A DNA stretch of 64,000 bases from Asanoa sp. WMMD1127 (GCF_029626225.1 NZ_JARUBP010000001.1:7254001-7318000), one strand, 5' to 3'. Counted from the first letter of the stretch, positions 43,169-53,540 are shown. Notes: generated by a model from the sequence alone, not told the origin. Numbers and translations: made by a program.

Positions 43169-46100
43169 TCAGCGGGCCAGCTCGACCGCCGACGGGCCGA
43201 GCAGGGCCTTGAGGTCGGCCATCAGCGCCGTCGTCGGCGCCACCCGTAGCGGGCTCAGTCGTAGGACCGTGGCCTTGGAGCCGTTGACCAGGCGCACGTG
43301 CACCTCGGACGGGCCCGGGTGGGTGTTGAGGATCTCGCGGAGCCGTTCGACCAACGGCGGCGTGACCCGGTTGGTGGCGATGTTCATGACCACCGGCTGG
43401 TTGCCGTCGGCGCTCGCGGCCGAGATGTCGGGGATCGACATGTCCATCGCCATGATGCGGGCCTGGTCGTCGCGGCGGTCGACGCGGCCCTTGACCACGA
43501 CGATCGCGTCCTCGGCGATGTATTGCCCGACCAGCTCGTAGGTGTTGGGGAAGAACAGCACCTCGACGCCGCTGGTCATGTCCTCGATCGACGCCGACGC
43601 CCACGGCCGGCCCTGCTTGGTGATCCGGCGCTGGACGCCGGTGAGGATGCCGGCCAGCGTGACCACCGCGCCGTCGGGGATCGCGCCCTCCTCCGCCAGC
43701 GCCGCGATCGGGGTGTCGGCGGCGGCCGACAGCGCGCGGTCGAGGCCGGAGAGGGGGTGGTCCGACACGTAGAGGCCGAGCATCTCGCGCTCGAACGACA
43801 GCTTGTCGGGCTTGTCCCACTCGCCGTCGGGGATCGGCGGCGACACGATCATCGAGGTCTCGGACGCGTCGCCGAACGCGGCGCCGAACAGGTCGTACTG
43901 GCCGACCGCCTCGTTGCGCTTGACGCCCATGAACGCGTCGATCGCGTCGGCGTGGATGGCCAGCAGGCCCTTGCGGCTGTGGCCGAGCGAGTCGAACGCG
44001 CCCGCCTTGATCAGCGACTCGATGGTGCGCTTGTTGCAGGCGACCGCGTCGACCTTGCGCAGGAAGTCGTAGAAGTCGGTGTAGGGGCCGTGCTGCTTGC
44101 GGGCCCGCACGATCGCCTCGACGACGTTGACGCCGACGTTGCGGACGGCGGCCATGCCGAACCGGATGTCGGTGCCGACGGCGCCGAACCGGGCCAGCGA
44201 CTCGTTGACGTCGGGCGGCAGCACCTTGATGCCCATGCGCCGGCACTCGGCGAGGTAGACGGCCGCCTTGTCCTTGTCGTCACCGACCGAGGTCAGCAGC
44301 GCCGCCATGTATTCGGCCGGGTAGTTGGCCTTGAGGTAGGCGGTCCAGAAGGAGACCAGCCCGTAGCCGGCGGTGTGTGCCTTGTTGAACGCGTAGTCGG
44401 AGAACGGGACGAGGATGTCCCACAGCGTCTTGATCGCCGCGTCGGAGTAGCCGTTGTCGCGCATGCCCTGGGAGAAGGGCACGTACTCCTTGTCGAGGAT
44501 CTCCTTCTTCTTCTTGCCCATCGCCCGGCGGAGCAGGTCGGCGGCGCCGAGCGTGTAGCCCGCGAGCTGCTGCGCGATCGCCATGACCTGTTCCTGGTAG
44601 ACGATCAGCCCGTAGGTGTCGCCCAGGATCTCCTCGAGCGCGTCGGCCAGCTCGGGGTGGATCGGCACGACCGGCTTGCGGCCGTTCTTGCGGTCGGCGT
44701 ATTCGTTGTGGGCGTTGGCGCCCATCGGACCCGGCCGGTAGAGCGCGAGGACCGCGGAGATGTCCTCGAAGTTGTCGGGGACCATCGAGCGCAGCAGCGA
44801 GCGCATCGGGCCGCCGTCGAGCTGGAACACGCCCAGGGTGTCGCCGCGGGCCAGCAGCTCGTAGGTCGGCTTGTCGGCCAGCGGCAGCTGCTCCAGGACG
44901 ACGGTCTCGCCCCGGTTGTGCTGGATGCCGTCGAGGCAGTCATCCATGATCGTGAGGTTGCGCAGGCCGAGGAAGTCCATCTTGAGCAGGCCGATGGACT
45001 CGCAGGCGCCCATGTCCCACTGCGTGATGATCGCGCCGTCGTTGTCGCGCCGCCAGATCGGCAGCACGTCCATCAGCGGCTCGCCCGACAGGATCACGCC
45101 GGCCGCGTGCACGCCGGGCTGACGGATCAGGCCCTCGATGCCCTTGGCGGTGTCGACGACCTTCTTGGTGTCGGGATCGGTCTCGTAGAGGGTGCGGAAC
45201 TCGGCGGCCTCGGCGTAGCGGTTGTGCGACGGGTCGAAGATGCCCGAGAGCGGGATGTCCTTGCCCATCACCGGCGGCGGCATGGCCTTGGTGATCTTGT
45301 CGCCGACCGCGAACGGGTAGCCGAGCACCCGGGCCGCGTCCTTGATGGCCGCCTTCGCCTTGATCTTGCCGTAGGTGACGATCTGGGCGACCCGCTCCTC
45401 GCCCCACCGCTCGGTCGCGTAGCGGATCATGTCGCCGCGCCGGCGCTCGTCGAAGTCCATGTCGATGTCGGGCATCGAGACGCGGTCGGGGTTGAGGAAC
45501 CGCTCGAACAGCAGGCCGTGGTCCATCGGGTCGAGCTCGGTGATCTTGAGCGCGTAGGCGATCAGCGCGCCCGCCGCCGAGCCACGACCCGGCCCGACCC
45601 GGATCTTCTCCTTGCGGGCGTATTCGCAGAGGTCGGCGGTGACCAGGAAGTAGCCCGGGAAGCCCATCTTGCAGATGACGTCGAGCTCGTAGTCGGCCTG
45701 CTTGAGCCGGTCCTCCGGGACGCCGTTGGGGAAGCGCTCGCGCAGCCCGCGGTGCACCTCGGCGCGCAGCCACGACTCCTCGGTGTAGCCGTCGGGCACC
45801 GGGAACGAGGGCATCAGCTTGCGGTGGCCGAACACCGACGAGTAGTCGCCGATCTTCTCCGCGATCTCCAGCGTGTTGGCGCAGGCGCCGGGAACTTCCT
45901 TCTCCCAGAGCTGGTACATCTCCGCGGCGGACTTCAGGTAGAAGTCGCGCGCGTCGAACTTGAACCGCTTGGGGTCGGCCATCGTGGACCCGGACTGCAC
46001 GCAGAGCAGCACCTCGTGCGCGTCGGCGTCCTTCTCGTAGGTGTAGTGCAGGTCGTTGGTCGCCACCGGCTTGAGGTTGAGCCGCTTGCCGAGCGCCAGC

Positions 46101-46708
46101 AGGTCCTGCCGGATCCGGGTCTCGATGTCGAGCCCGTGGTCCATCAGCTCGAGGTAGAAGTTGTCGCGCCCGAAGATGTCCATGAACTCGGCGGCCGAGG
46201 CGCAGGCCTTCTCGAAGTCGCCGATCCGCAGCCAGGTCTGCACCTCGCCGGACGGGCACCCGGTGGTCGCGATGATCCCCTTGCCGTGCTCGTGCAGCAG
46301 CTCCCGGTCGGCCCGCGGCTTGAAGTAGTAGCCCTCCAGCGACGACCGCGACTGCATCCGGAAGAGGTTGCGCAACCCCTCGGCGTCGGCGGCGAGCATG
46401 GTCATGTGCGTGTAGGCGCCGCCACCGGACACGTCGTTCTCGCCGCCGTCGGCCCACCGCACCCGCACCCGGTCCTGCCGGGCCGTGTTGGGCGTCAGAT
46501 AGGCCTCGACGCCGATGATCGGCTTGACCCCGGCGCCGGTGGCCTGCTTGAAGAAGTCGTAGGCGCCGTACATGTTGCCGTGGTCGGTCATCGCCAGCGC
46601 CGGCATGCCGAGCCGATTGGCCTCGGCGAACAGCTCCTTGAGCCGGGCGGCACCGTCGAGCATCGAGTACTCGGTGTGCACGTGCAGATGCACGAACGAG
46701 TCGGACAC
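43169..46708 (-). CDS. dnaE: DNA polymerase III subunit alpha
   Basis: The replicative polymerase (1,179 residues, DnaE1 type). The N-terminal PHP domain has [27 protein letters not shown] and [15 protein letters not shown]. The polymerase active site is [11 protein letters not shown] (about 371-381) and [12 protein letters not shown] (413-424) with the catalytic Asp pair. [29 protein letters not shown] and the helix-hairpin-helix region follow. The C-terminal OB domain reads [20 protein letters not shown] and [10 protein letters not shown]. It is complete with a GTG start preceded by GAAGGGGG. A TAGGCT box at 46740-46745 may be its -10. Confidence 0.98.
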   Translation of the reverse strand: MSDSFVHLHVHTEYSMLDGAARLKELFAEANRLGMPALAMTDHGNMYGAYDFFKQATGAGVKPIIGVEAYLTPNTARQDRVRVRWADGGENDVSGGGAYTHMTMLAADAEGLRNLFRMQSRSSLEGYYFKPRADRELLHEHGKGIIATTGCPSGEVQTWLRIGDFEKACASAAEFMDIFGRDNFYLELMDHGLDIETRIRQDLLALGKRLNLKPVATNDLHYTYEKDADAHEVLLCVQSGSTMADPKRFKFDARDFYLKSAAEMYQLWEKEVPGACANTLEIAEKIGDYSSVFGHRKLMPSFPVPDGYTEESWLRAEVHRGLRERFPNGVPEDRLKQADYELDVICKMGFPGYFLVTADLCEYARKEKIRVGPGRGSAAGALIAYALKITELDPMDHGLLFERFLNPDRVSMPDIDMDFDERRRGDMIRYATERWGEERVAQIVTYGKIKAKAAIKDAARVLGYPFAVGDKITKAMPPPVMGKDIPLSGIFDPSHNRYAEAAEFRTLYETDPDTKKVVDTAKGIEGLIRQPGVHAAGVILSGEPLMDVLPIWRRDNDGAIITQWDMGACESIGLLKMDFLGLRNLTIMDDCLDGIQHNRGETVVLEQLPLADKPTYELLARGDTLGVFQLDGGPMRSLLRSMVPDNFEDISAVLALYRPGPMGANAHNEYADRKNGRKPVVPIHPELADALEEILGDTYGLIVYQEQVMAIAQQLAGYTLGAADLLRRAMGKKKKEILDKEYVPFSQGMRDNGYSDAAIKTLWDILVPFSDYAFNKAHTAGYGLVSFWTAYLKANYPAEYMAALLTSVGDDKDKAAVYLAECRRMGIKVLPPDVNESLARFGAVGTDIRFGMAAVRNVGVNVVEAIVRARKQHGPYTDFYDFLRKVDAVACNKRTIESLIKAGAFDSLGHSRKGLLAIHADAIDAFMGVKRNEAVGQYDLFGAAFGDASETSMIVSPPIPDGEWDKPDKLSFEREMLGLYVSDHPLSGLDRALSAAADTPIAALAEEGAIPDGAVVTLAGILTGVQRRITKQGRPWASASIEDMTSGVEVLFFPNTYELVGQYIAEDAIVVVKGRVDRRDDQARIMAMDMSIPDISAASADGNQPVVMNIATNRVTPPLVERLREILNTHPGPSEVHVRLVNGSKATVLRLSPLRVAPTTALMADLKALLGPSAVELAR

Positions 46709-46739
46709 CCGGGACCCCCTTCACTCAAGCGCCGCGACG

Positions 46740-46745
46740 AGCCTA
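46740..46745 (-). promoter_or_regulatory. Candidate -10 box (TAGGCT) of dnaE
   Basis: On the minus strand TAGGCT lies 31 nt before the dnaE GTG, leaving a short leader that contains the purine-rich GAAGGGGG. No good -35 element is seen. Confidence 0.35.
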
Positions 46746-46935
46746 GTCCGCGGGTACGACAGGAGGCACCAACGAACCCCCGGTGAGTTGAAGATCAAAT
46801 TCACATTGCCGGCGGAGATCCGGATCCGGCGCACGACTCGCCGGAGAGTGCGCGCCACAAGCAAGTTCCGACATCCGCGCCACCGCTGGTCGCCGGGCCT
46901 GGTGGCGCCATTGGGCGGCGACACGGCCAACACGA

Positions 46936-47040
46936 AGATCATGTGTGCCTGGTCGGGCCCCGACCAACCCGACCGCAAGATCATGTGCGCCTGCTCTGGA
47001 CGACACGCCGCGAGGCACCCAGACGAGGTGCACTTGATCT
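46936..47040. repeat. Cluster of AGATCA(T/A)GTG(C/T)(G/A)CC motifs
   Basis: Two direct copies 42 bp apart (46936 and 46978) differ by one base over 16, and one inverted, diverged copy is at 47027-47040. The core also occurs in the gene-free region at 29547 and, inverted, at 29638. It appears limited to intergenic DNA in this window. Confidence 0.6.
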
Positions 47041-47480
47041 CGCGAATGCCGAGTCGAACTCCAGACCCAACGCACCTGATCAATCGACCGGCGGAGGCGA
47101 TGCGGGCCCGCCTTCCGCCGGCTCGCCGGCGCGGCCACCGCAGCCGCTCGGCGCAGCCGGCCGAGCGAGGCTAGCCAAACACGCTCTAAGGCATCCTAGG
47201 ATGAACCATTTGGCAAGCGCCGAGAACCACGGGCGACGACGAGGAACGCGCCCGACGGATCGCGGGTATAGCGATCGAGGCGATCCGGGCGCAGGGCGGC
47301 GCGTGACCGTCGCCGCCTCGTCACACGGGATGGCCCACCCGGCCGAGCTGAGCCCGCGACGGCGGCTAATACCGGCTCGGCAACATCGCGCCACAGGCAG
47401 GCCGGCGTTGTGGTGGTTGCGGGCAGGGCGGCCTCGGTGATCACGGCCGCGATTCGTGCGCGTGAGGCCGGCCACGGCGG

Positions 47481-48839
47481 TCAGCGGGCGAACGGCTCCA
47501 GCATGATGCTCGCGGCCTTGAGCCAGGCGTCGCGGGTCTCCGGCTGGAGCAGCGCGTATTCGATGGACGAGCCCGCTTCCAGCGCCGGGTCGTAGGGCAC
47601 GACCGCGACCGCGCGCGTGCGGGTCGCGAAGTGGGCCGCGAAGTCGTCGAGCATCGGCGACTTGCCCGGGGTCGGGCACGACAGCAGCGTCACCGCGTTG
47701 GTGGCCAGGTCGCCCATGCCCACGTCGTAGAGCAGGTCGAGCATCCAGTCGGCGGTGAAGGCCGCGTCCTCCCGTGGCACGGTCGTGATCACCAGCTGGT
47801 CGGCCGCCTGCAGCACGGTCTGCCAGTTGGCGCTCTCCACGTTGTTGCCGGTGTCCACACAGATCACGTCGTGCGTACGCCGGAGCAACTCGAGCACACG
47901 CCGCACCGTGTACTGGTCGAGCCGTTGCGCGAACCGTGGGCTCTCCTCGCCGGCCAGCACGTCGTAGGAGCCGTCGGACGCGTGCCGCAGGAAGTCGTCG
48001 AGCGCCTCGGTCAGCCCGTAGCCGTGCTGCGCCTCCACCTCGGCCAGGTTGGCGATCAGGTGGCGGATCGTGCGGGCGTGGCGGGCGCTGCCGGCGCGCA
48101 GGCCGAGGGTGCCGCGCAGCTCGTTGTCGTCCCAGGCGAGCACGCCCTGGCCGCGGATGCTGCCGACCGTCGCGGCGGCCAGCACGGTCGCGGTGGTCTT
48201 GTGCACGCCGCCCTTGGGGTTGGCGAACGCCAGCACCCGCGAGCCGCCGAACTCCCGGCGCAGCACCCCGATCGCCCGGTCGACCTCGGAGTCACCGGCG
48301 ACCGGAGCCGGCGCGGGCACAGCGGCGGCCGCGGCCGGCGCGCGCCACTCCAGGCCGGCCGGGTCGGCGATGCCCGCCGGCGGCTCGGCCACCCGCGGCT
48401 CGGCCCGCGCGTAGGACTCGTAGCCACCACCCGCGTAGCTCTCCGGGTAGTCACCGCCGTCGAACCGGTCCTCGGAATATCCGCCGCTGCCAGCGGCGCC
48501 GTAGCCGTAGTCGGTATCGCCGCCGTAGTAGCCCCCGGACCGGTAGGCCCGCGGCTCGTAGCTCTCCTGCGGCGCCGGCGGCACCTGCGGTGGGACGGCC
48601 GGCGGATATTGGCGCTCCGGCGGGTACGCGACCGGCGCGACCGCCCGCCCCTGGAACCCGTTGACGGGCGCCACCGGCTGGTCCGGCCGCTCCACCGGCG
48701 TCCGCGGCGCGGCGACCCGGGCCTCGCGGACCTCGTGGTTCTCCCCGGTGCGCCCGCCGAGCAGCGCACGGTCGAGGAGTGCCCGCCACCGTGGGGCCGG
48801 CTCGGCCGGTCGACCCCACCCGGTTTCGGTGCCCTCCAC
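47481..48839 (-). CDS. ParA/MinD-like ATPase with long disordered N-terminus
   Basis: A 452-residue protein. Residues 1-~180 are low-complexity (Pro, Gly, Tyr, Arg; SGGYYGGDTDYGYG). The deviant Walker A is FANPKGGVHKTTAT (205-218), with His where most ParA/MinD have Gly, as is common in an actinobacterial subgroup. HDVICVDTGNNVESANWQTV is Walker B and the following switch region, and LVITTVPREDAAFTADWMLD continues the fold. Relatives act in positioning or are linked to type VII secretion. Here the gene lies upstream of dnaE on the same strand without parB, so its cargo is unknown. GTG 48839 follows GGGAGGGCGAGG. TAGGGT at 48891-48896 may be its -10. Confidence 0.85.
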   Translation of the reverse strand: MEGTETGWGRPAEPAPRWRALLDRALLGGRTGENHEVREARVAAPRTPVERPDQPVAPVNGFQGRAVAPVAYPPERQYPPAVPPQVPPAPQESYEPRAYRSGGYYGGDTDYGYGAAGSGGYSEDRFDGGDYPESYAGGGYESYARAEPRVAEPPAGIADPAGLEWRAPAAAAAVPAPAPVAGDSEVDRAIGVLRREFGGSRVLAFANPKGGVHKTTATVLAAATVGSIRGQGVLAWDDNELRGTLGLRAGSARHARTIRHLIANLAEVEAQHGYGLTEALDDFLRHASDGSYDVLAGEESPRFAQRLDQYTVRRVLELLRRTHDVICVDTGNNVESANWQTVLQAADQLVITTVPREDAAFTADWMLDLLYDVGMGDLATNAVTLLSCPTPGKSPMLDDFAAHFATRTRAVAVVPYDPALEAGSSIEYALLQPETRDAWLKAASIMLEPFAR

Positions 48840-48996
48840 GCCTCGCCCTCCCGACGCGTACGCCCGCTCGACAGCTCCGGCTACGAAGCAACCCTATGCG
48901 GCCCGCACCAGGACGCATATCCCCACTGTGCATATGGCGCACCGTCAGACTGGTCCAACGTGCCGGGCCGGTCACCGGATGTGGGCCACTCCACGA

Positions 48997-49935
48997 TTAC
49001 CCCGGCTCCGGTGAACCCGTGGCCGCCGGCTCGGTGGGCGCCGCCGACGGCGGGTCCGCGGTCGGCCCGGCGGGCTCCGGCGACCGCGTCGGCGCAGGTG
49101 GCGGCGCTGTCGGCTCGTCGGCCGGCGGCGTCGGCGGTGCGGCCGTCGGGCTCGACGTCGGGTGCGGGTCCGGCAGCGGCGGCAGGAACACGGCGCGGTC
49201 CAGCGTGCGGACCTCCGGCGCCGGGTCGACGGCGCGCACGCCCGGTTGCGCGGCGAGGCGCTTCAGGTCGGGCGGCGCCGCGCGCAGGACGGCCGCGTAC
49301 ACGCAGGAGCAGTGCGTCCGGTACGCCGTCGCCTCGGCGATCGCCACGCGCGCCGCTGTCTCGTACACGGGACGCAGTCGTTCTTCGTCGGGTGTGCCGG
49401 TGACCTCGGTCGCGCGCTCCTGGTAGTCGTGCGCCTCGCGTTCCTTGCGCTCCGCGAACAGCAGCATCCCGGCGACCACGTCGTCCGGCACCCGGTGTAC
49501 GGGCATCCGCGCGATCTGCGTCTGCATGCCGGGCAGTGGCACGCGAGTGAACACTTCGGACACCGGGGCGCCGTCGAGCACCGTGGGCAGCCGGTCGGGC
49601 GCGAGATAGGCGGAGAACATCACCAGGGCGTACGGGTCGCCGTCGCCGGACGCCTTCGCGGACAGCTCGTCGAGCTCGCGGCGGGACTCCGCCAGGTATC
49701 TCGGCACCGAGGTGCCGTCGGTCACCCCGACCCGGACCACGTCGCCGGTCGGCGCGGACTCCCGCGGCCGTTGCGCCACCCACACGGCGGTGACCAGCAC
49801 CGCGGTGACGGAGACGAGCGAGACGGCGGTCAGCAGGCCGGTGTGGCCCGTGGGCCGGCGCAACCGGTCGAGCACGCGGCCCAGCGGCGGCACGACCTTG
49901 TCGTCGATCCGGCGGAGCAGGTCGTCGACGCGCAC
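48997..49935 (-). CDS. Single-pass membrane protein, extracellular domain, Pro-rich tail
   Basis: A 312-residue protein with a cytoplasmic N-terminus (RVDDLLRRIDDKVVPPLGRV), one membrane segment (about 35-55, GLLTAVSLVSVTAVLVTAVW), an external domain of ~200 residues and a Pro/Thr/Ser/Ala-rich tail of ~65 residues. The external part has a Cys pair in YRTHCSCVYAAVLRAAPPDL that could form a disulphide or bind metal. I recognise no named family. It lies 22 nt after rluD on the same strand, so it is probably the last gene of the lspA-rluD operon. Confidence 0.75.
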   Translation of the reverse strand: MRVDDLLRRIDDKVVPPLGRVLDRLRRPTGHTGLLTAVSLVSVTAVLVTAVWVAQRPRESAPTGDVVRVGVTDGTSVPRYLAESRRELDELSAKASGDGDPYALVMFSAYLAPDRLPTVLDGAPVSEVFTRVPLPGMQTQIARMPVHRVPDDVVAGMLLFAERKEREAHDYQERATEVTGTPDEERLRPVYETAARVAIAEATAYRTHCSCVYAAVLRAAPPDLKRLAAQPGVRAVDPAPEVRTLDRAVFLPPLPDPHPTSSPTAAPPTPPADEPTAPPPAPTRSPEPAGPTADPPSAAPTEPAATGSPEPG

Positions 49936-49957
49936 GATCTCCTCCCCCAGAGCCGGC

Positions 49958-50878
49958 TCAGTCGCGCAGGATGTCCAGTGCGTGTTGCAGGTCGTCAGGG
50001 TAGCTGCTCTCGAAGAGCACCTCGTCGCCCGTGCCGGGATGGACGAACGCGAGCGCCCGGGCGTGCAGCCACTGCCGGGTCAGGCCCAGTCGCGCCGACA
50101 GCGTGGGGTCGGCACCGTAGGTCAGGTCGCCCACGCACGGGTGACGCAGCGCGGAGAAGTGCACGCGGATCTGGTGCGTGCGCCCGGTCTCCAGCCGCAC
50201 GTCGACCAGGCTGGCGGCGGGGAACGCCTCGATCGTGTCGTAGTGGGTGACGCTCGGCTTGCCGCCCGACACGACCGCCCACCGGTAGTCGTGCTGCGGG
50301 TGCCGGTCGATCGGCGCGTCGACGGTCCCGCGCAAGGGATCCAGATGCCCCTGCACGACGGCGCTGTAACGCTTGTCGACCTCGCGTACCTTGAACGCCC
50401 GCTTGAGCGCCGTGTAGGCGCGCTCGCTCTTGGCCACCACCATCAGGCCGCTGGTGCCGACGTCGAGCCGGTGCACCACGCCCTGACGCTCGGCGGCGCC
50501 GCTGGTGGAGATCCGGTGGCCGATCGCGGCGAGCCCACCGACCACCGTCGGCCCGGTCCAGCCGGGGCTGGGGTGCGCGGCGACGCCGACCGGCTTGTCG
50601 ACCACCACGATGTCGTCGTCGGCGTGGACGACGCGCAGGCCGGGCACCGCCTGCGGGACGACCTCCGCGGCCGACTGCGGCTCCGGCAGCCGGACCTCGA
50701 GCCAGGCGCCGGCGGAGACCTTGTCGGACTTGGGCCGCGGTGTGCCGTCGACGACCGCGTCGCCGGCCTCGACGATGGCCGCGGCGGCCGTGCGCGACAG
50801 CCCGAAGAGCCGGGAGATCGCCTGGTCGAGCCGCATGCCGTCGAGCCCGTCCGGCACGGGCAGGGCGCGGGAGCTCAC
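49958..50878 (-). CDS. rluD: RluA/RluD-family pseudouridine synthase
   Basis: A 306-residue enzyme that isomerises uridines in rRNA. An N-terminal S4 RNA-binding domain ([20 protein letters not shown], with [17 protein letters not shown]) precedes the catalytic domain. The catalytic Asp is in [35 protein letters not shown] and [22 protein letters not shown] are conserved RluA-family motifs. The GTG overlaps the lspA stop by 4 nt, a coupling seen in many actinobacteria. The exact rRNA target is inferred from the family and operon. Confidence 0.93.
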   Translation of the reverse strand: MSSRALPVPDGLDGMRLDQAISRLFGLSRTAAAAIVEAGDAVVDGTPRPKSDKVSAGAWLEVRLPEPQSAAEVVPQAVPGLRVVHADDDIVVVDKPVGVAAHPSPGWTGPTVVGGLAAIGHRISTSGAAERQGVVHRLDVGTSGLMVVAKSERAYTALKRAFKVREVDKRYSAVVQGHLDPLRGTVDAPIDRHPQHDYRWAVVSGGKPSVTHYDTIEAFPAASLVDVRLETGRTHQIRVHFSALRHPCVGDLTYGADPTLSARLGLTRQWLHARALAFVHPGTGDEVLFESSYPDDLQHALDILRD

Positions 50879-51531
50879 TTGTCGCCCGACCCCTTGCTCT
50901 TGCCGCTCTTGCGCAGCGGTATCCGGGTGCCGTCGCGTTGTCGGCCACTGAACTCGAGGATGATCGCCAGCACGACGCCACAACTCAGCGCGCTGTCGGC
51001 GATGTTGAAGACCGCGAACTTCTCACCGTACGGCGCGAAGAGGCTGATCATGTCGACCACGTGGCCCTGGAACGGGCCGGGCGCCCGGAACAGCCGGTCG
51101 GTGAGGTTGCCCAGCGCGCCGCCGGCGACGAGGCCGAGCGCGATCGCCCAGGGCATCGAGCGCAGCTTGAACGCCATCCAGGTGATCCAGGCGATGACGG
51201 CGAGAGCGATGAGCGGGAAGATCCAGGTGTGGCCGCTGGCCATGCTGAACGCGGCGCCGCTGTTGCGGATCAGGCTCAGGTAGACCAGGCCGCCGAGGAT
51301 CCGCACGGGCCCGCGGCCGGTGAGCTCCTCGGTCGCGAAGTGCTTGGTGAGCTGGTCGAGCAGGATGATGAAGACGGCCACGCCGAGCAGGGCCCAGATG
51401 GCGGCGGCCCGGGCGCGCCGGGGCGGCGCCGGGGTCTCGTCCGCGGGCGTGGTCGCGGTCATCTGTCCCTCTTCGGCGGCGTTCAGCTCGGCCTGCTTCC
51501 TCGTCGGCTGGGGTCGCCGGGTGCCCGACAT
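50875..51531 (-). CDS. lspA: Lipoprotein signal peptidase II
   Basis: LspA (218 residues) is the aspartic membrane protease that removes signal peptides from diacylglycerylated prolipoproteins, the step after Lgt. Four hydrophobic helices are visible. The catalytic Asp pair is in [12 protein letters not shown] and [14 protein letters not shown], and [12 protein letters not shown] is the conserved N-x-G-x-A-F motif. The first ~45 residues are a charged cytoplasmic extension. An internal ATG at 51462, with GAGGGA just upstream, would give a shorter, equally plausible protein. TAGAGT at 51577-51582 fits as its -10 box. Confidence 0.94.
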   Translation of the reverse strand: MSGTRRPQPTRKQAELNAAEEGQMTATTPADETPAPPRRARAAAIWALLGVAVFIILLDQLTKHFATEELTGRGPVRILGGLVYLSLIRNSGAAFSMASGHTWIFPLIALAVIAWITWMAFKLRSMPWAIALGLVAGGALGNLTDRLFRAPGPFQGHVVDMISLFAPYGEKFAVFNIADSALSCGVVLAIILEFSGRQRDGTRIPLRKSGKSKGSGDK

Positions 51532-51576
51532 GGGCGTTGCCCGGACGGGCCGCGGGTGACACGGCCCGGCCGGGCA

Positions 51577-51582
51577 ACTCTA
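51577..51582 (-). promoter_or_regulatory. Candidate -10 box (TAGAGT) of lspA
   Basis: On the minus strand TAGAGT lies 45 nt before ATG 51531. It fits the TANNNT consensus and is the only such box between lspA and the upstream gene. Confidence 0.4.
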
Positions 51583-51604
51583 CGCGAAAGCCGGTGGGCC
51601 GGCC

Positions 51605-53377
51605 TTACCGGCGCTCCTCCAGCTGCTTGCAGGTGACGCAGAGAGTCGCCGAGGGGAACGCGGCCAGCCGCTCGACCGGGATCGGGTTGCCGCACCGCTC
51701 GCACCAGCCGTAGCCGCCCTCGTCGAGCCGCTCCAGCGCCCGCTCCACCTGGCTGATCCGGTCGAGGATGCTGTTGGCGAGGGAGATCTCCTGCTCACGC
51801 TCGAAGGTCTTGGTGCCGGTGTCGGCCTGGTCGTCGCCCGCCGAGTCGGTGAACCGGTCCCGCTGCAGCACGGTGATCTCGCTCAGCGTCTGGCTGTGCT
51901 CGATCGTCAGCTCCTCGCGCCGGGCCGAGAGCGCCGCACGGATCTTCTCCGTCTCCGCGGCGGTCCGGGTGCCCTTGGGCGCTTTACGGCCTGCGGCGGT
52001 TTTCGTGTCGGCTGGCTTCACCATGGCTTCTCCCTCAGCCGCGGCCCCCGCGGCGGTTTGTGCTGCCGTCGTGGCGGAGGAACGCCTCCCCCGCGACGCG
52101 ACCGGGTCGGCAGACCCGGTCTGGATCGAGGTGTCGACGCCCCCCGCCGACCTGGTGGCCTGGGTACGCGACCCGGCCCTGGTCCCACGCCCGCTCGGCG
52201 CGGCCTTCTTCGTCGCTGCCTCCGCGGCGGTCCCCGGCTCCTTCTTCGCCGGTGCCTTCCGCGCGGTCGCCTTCCCGGCCGGCGCGGCCTTGGCCGGCGC
52301 GGCCTTGGCCGGCGCGGCCTTCTTGGCAACCTTGGCCGGTGCCGCCTTCTTCCCCGCCGCGGCCTTCTTCGCGGCGGGTTCGGCGCTCGCCCGCTTGGTG
52401 GCGGTGGTCTTCTTCGCGGCCGCGCCGGTCGCGGCCTTCTTTGCCGCGGCGCCGTTCGCTGCGGCCGCCTTCTTCGCCGGCGTCTCGGCGGTCTTCCGCG
52501 CCGCACCGTTCGCGGCGGCCGCCTTCTTCGCCGGCGTCTCCGCGGTCTTCCGCGCCGCACCGTCCGCAGCGGCCGCCTTCTTCGCCGCCGCCCGCTGGGC
52601 GGGCGCCGACTTCTTGGCGGCCGGCTCGGTCGTCGCGGCCTTCTTCGCCGGCGGTGCCGCCTTCTTGGCGGCCGCGCGCTGGGCCGGCGCGGCCTTGCCC
52701 TCATCAGTTCCCGCCGGGCCTGCCTTCGCCGCGCTCCGCGCAGCCGCGCCGGAAGCCTTCTTCGTCGCGGTCGCCTTCTTCTCCACCGCCGGCGCGGCCT
52801 TGGCCGCGGTCTTCTTGGCGGCCTTCCGGCCGTCGGCCGCAGCGGCCTTCGCCGCCTTCCTGGCCGGTGCGGCCTTCTTGGCAGCGGCCTTCTTCGTGGC
52901 GCCGGTCTCCACCGCCGAGGTCACCTTCCGCCCGGACCCCGCTTGGGCCGCGACGACCTTCTTGGCAGCGGCCTTCTTCGCGGCGCCGGTCTCGACCGCG
53001 GAGGTCACCCCCGCTTGGGCCGCGACGACCTTCTTACTACGGGCCTGACCCGCCTCACCGCCGGCCCGAGCCGTCTCGCCGCCGGACCGGATCGGCTCAC
53101 CGCCGGATCGGGTCGGCTCACCGCCGGACCGGATCGGCTCACCGCCGGATCGGGTCCGCTCGCGCTCGGACCGGGTCGGCTCATCGGCGGACCGGGTCGG
53201 GCGGGGGTTGACGGTCCTCGATCGGCGAGGTGTGGTCGCGGTCTTCTCGGCGGGACTCGCGGCCCGGCGCCCGCCGCGGGCCGGCTTCGGGCGGTCGGGG
53301 GTGCCGGCGGCGGCGCGCGTGTCCGGCGCGCCGGCCGCGGCCGGCACTTTCCGGACCATGCTCGCGCGGTCGGCCAT
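51605..53377 (-). CDS. DksA/TraR-type zinc-finger protein with a histone-H1-like Lys/Ala-rich arm
   Basis: A 590-residue protein. The last ~120 residues are a DksA/TraR domain: coiled-coil (ARREELTIEHSQTLSEITVL then EREQEISLANSILDRISQVE) and a C4 zinc finger (GYGWCERCGNPIP and TLCVTCKQLEERR). The preceding ~430 residues are built of AKKAA/PAKKAA-type repeats, strongly basic, like histone H1 or the tail of mycobacterial HupB. An RSGGEP(I/T) heptad repeat (four copies) lies further N-terminal. DksA relatives bind RNA polymerase through the secondary channel; the arm would bind DNA or RNA. ATG 53377 follows GGGGGA; the open frame continues upstream without RBS. A promoter with 17-bp spacing is seen at 53439-53467. 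Confidence 0.88.
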   Translation of the reverse strand: MADRASMVRKVPAAAGAPDTRAAAGTPDRPKPARGGRRAASPAEKTATTPRRSRTVNPRPTRSADEPTRSERERTRSGGEPIRSGGEPTRSGGEPIRSGGETARAGGEAGQARSKKVVAAQAGVTSAVETGAAKKAAAKKVVAAQAGSGRKVTSAVETGATKKAAAKKAAPARKAAKAAAADGRKAAKKTAAKAAPAVEKKATATKKASGAAARSAAKAGPAGTDEGKAAPAQRAAAKKAAPPAKKAATTEPAAKKSAPAQRAAAKKAAAADGAARKTAETPAKKAAAANGAARKTAETPAKKAAAANGAAAKKAATGAAAKKTTATKRASAEPAAKKAAAGKKAAPAKVAKKAAPAKAAPAKAAPAGKATARKAPAKKEPGTAAEAATKKAAPSGRGTRAGSRTQATRSAGGVDTSIQTGSADPVASRGRRSSATTAAQTAAGAAAEGEAMVKPADTKTAAGRKAPKGTRTAAETEKIRAALSARREELTIEHSQTLSEITVLQRDRFTDSAGDDQADTGTKTFEREQEISLANSILDRISQVERALERLDEGGYGWCERCGNPIPVERLAAFPSATLCVTCKQLEERR

Positions 53378-53438
53378 CACGTTCCCCCACGTGCAAAACG
53401 GGCGCGCGACGGGCCGTCGCGCACTCCGGAGGTTGGCA

Positions 53439-53467
53439 AGAATACGGAACGTGAAGACGTCCGACAA
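53439..53467 (-). promoter_or_regulatory. Vegetative promoter of the DksA-like gene (TTGTCG - 17 bp - TATTCT)
   Basis: On the minus strand a -35-like TTGTCG (53462-53467) and a -10 TATTCT (53439-53444) are separated by exactly 17 bp. They lie about 62 nt before ATG 53377 and so support that start over the longer frame. Confidence 0.6.
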
Positions 53468-53540
53468 CATGCCGCACCGATTCCGCCAGTTTCGCCGGTG
53501 ATTAGCCGTGAATCGGGGCAAAACGAACCTTAACCGATGG

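Larger units (their letters stand above)
46709..47480. other. Gene-free region upstream of dnaE with dispersed ATCATGTG-type motifs
   Basis: These ~770 bases have no supported gene. All long frames lack RBS, cross each other and have no recognisable product. Related words occur: AGATCATGTGTGCCTG (46936-46951), AGATCATGTGCGCCTG (46978-46993) and the inverted GGTGCACTTGATCT (47027-47040). Further variants lie near 46793 (AGATCAAATTCAC) and 47072 (CACCTGATCA). A small hairpin CGCTCGGC/GCCGAGCG lies at 47145-47167. The dnaE promoter must lie at its left end. Confidence 0.65.

Noticed and set aside
43298-46786. 1,162-residue plus-strand frame opposite dnaE
   Set aside because: It is antisense to a complete DnaE with all catalytic motifs.
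46721-47138. Overlapping minus-strand frames of 120-131 residues in the dnaE upstream gap
   Set aside because: No RBS, no domain, mutually overlapping frames, and the sequence is better described as motif-bearing non-coding DNA.
47080-47679. Open frame running from the gap into the ParA-like gene
   Set aside because: Most of it overlaps the ParA-like coding sequence in another frame and its product has shadow composition.
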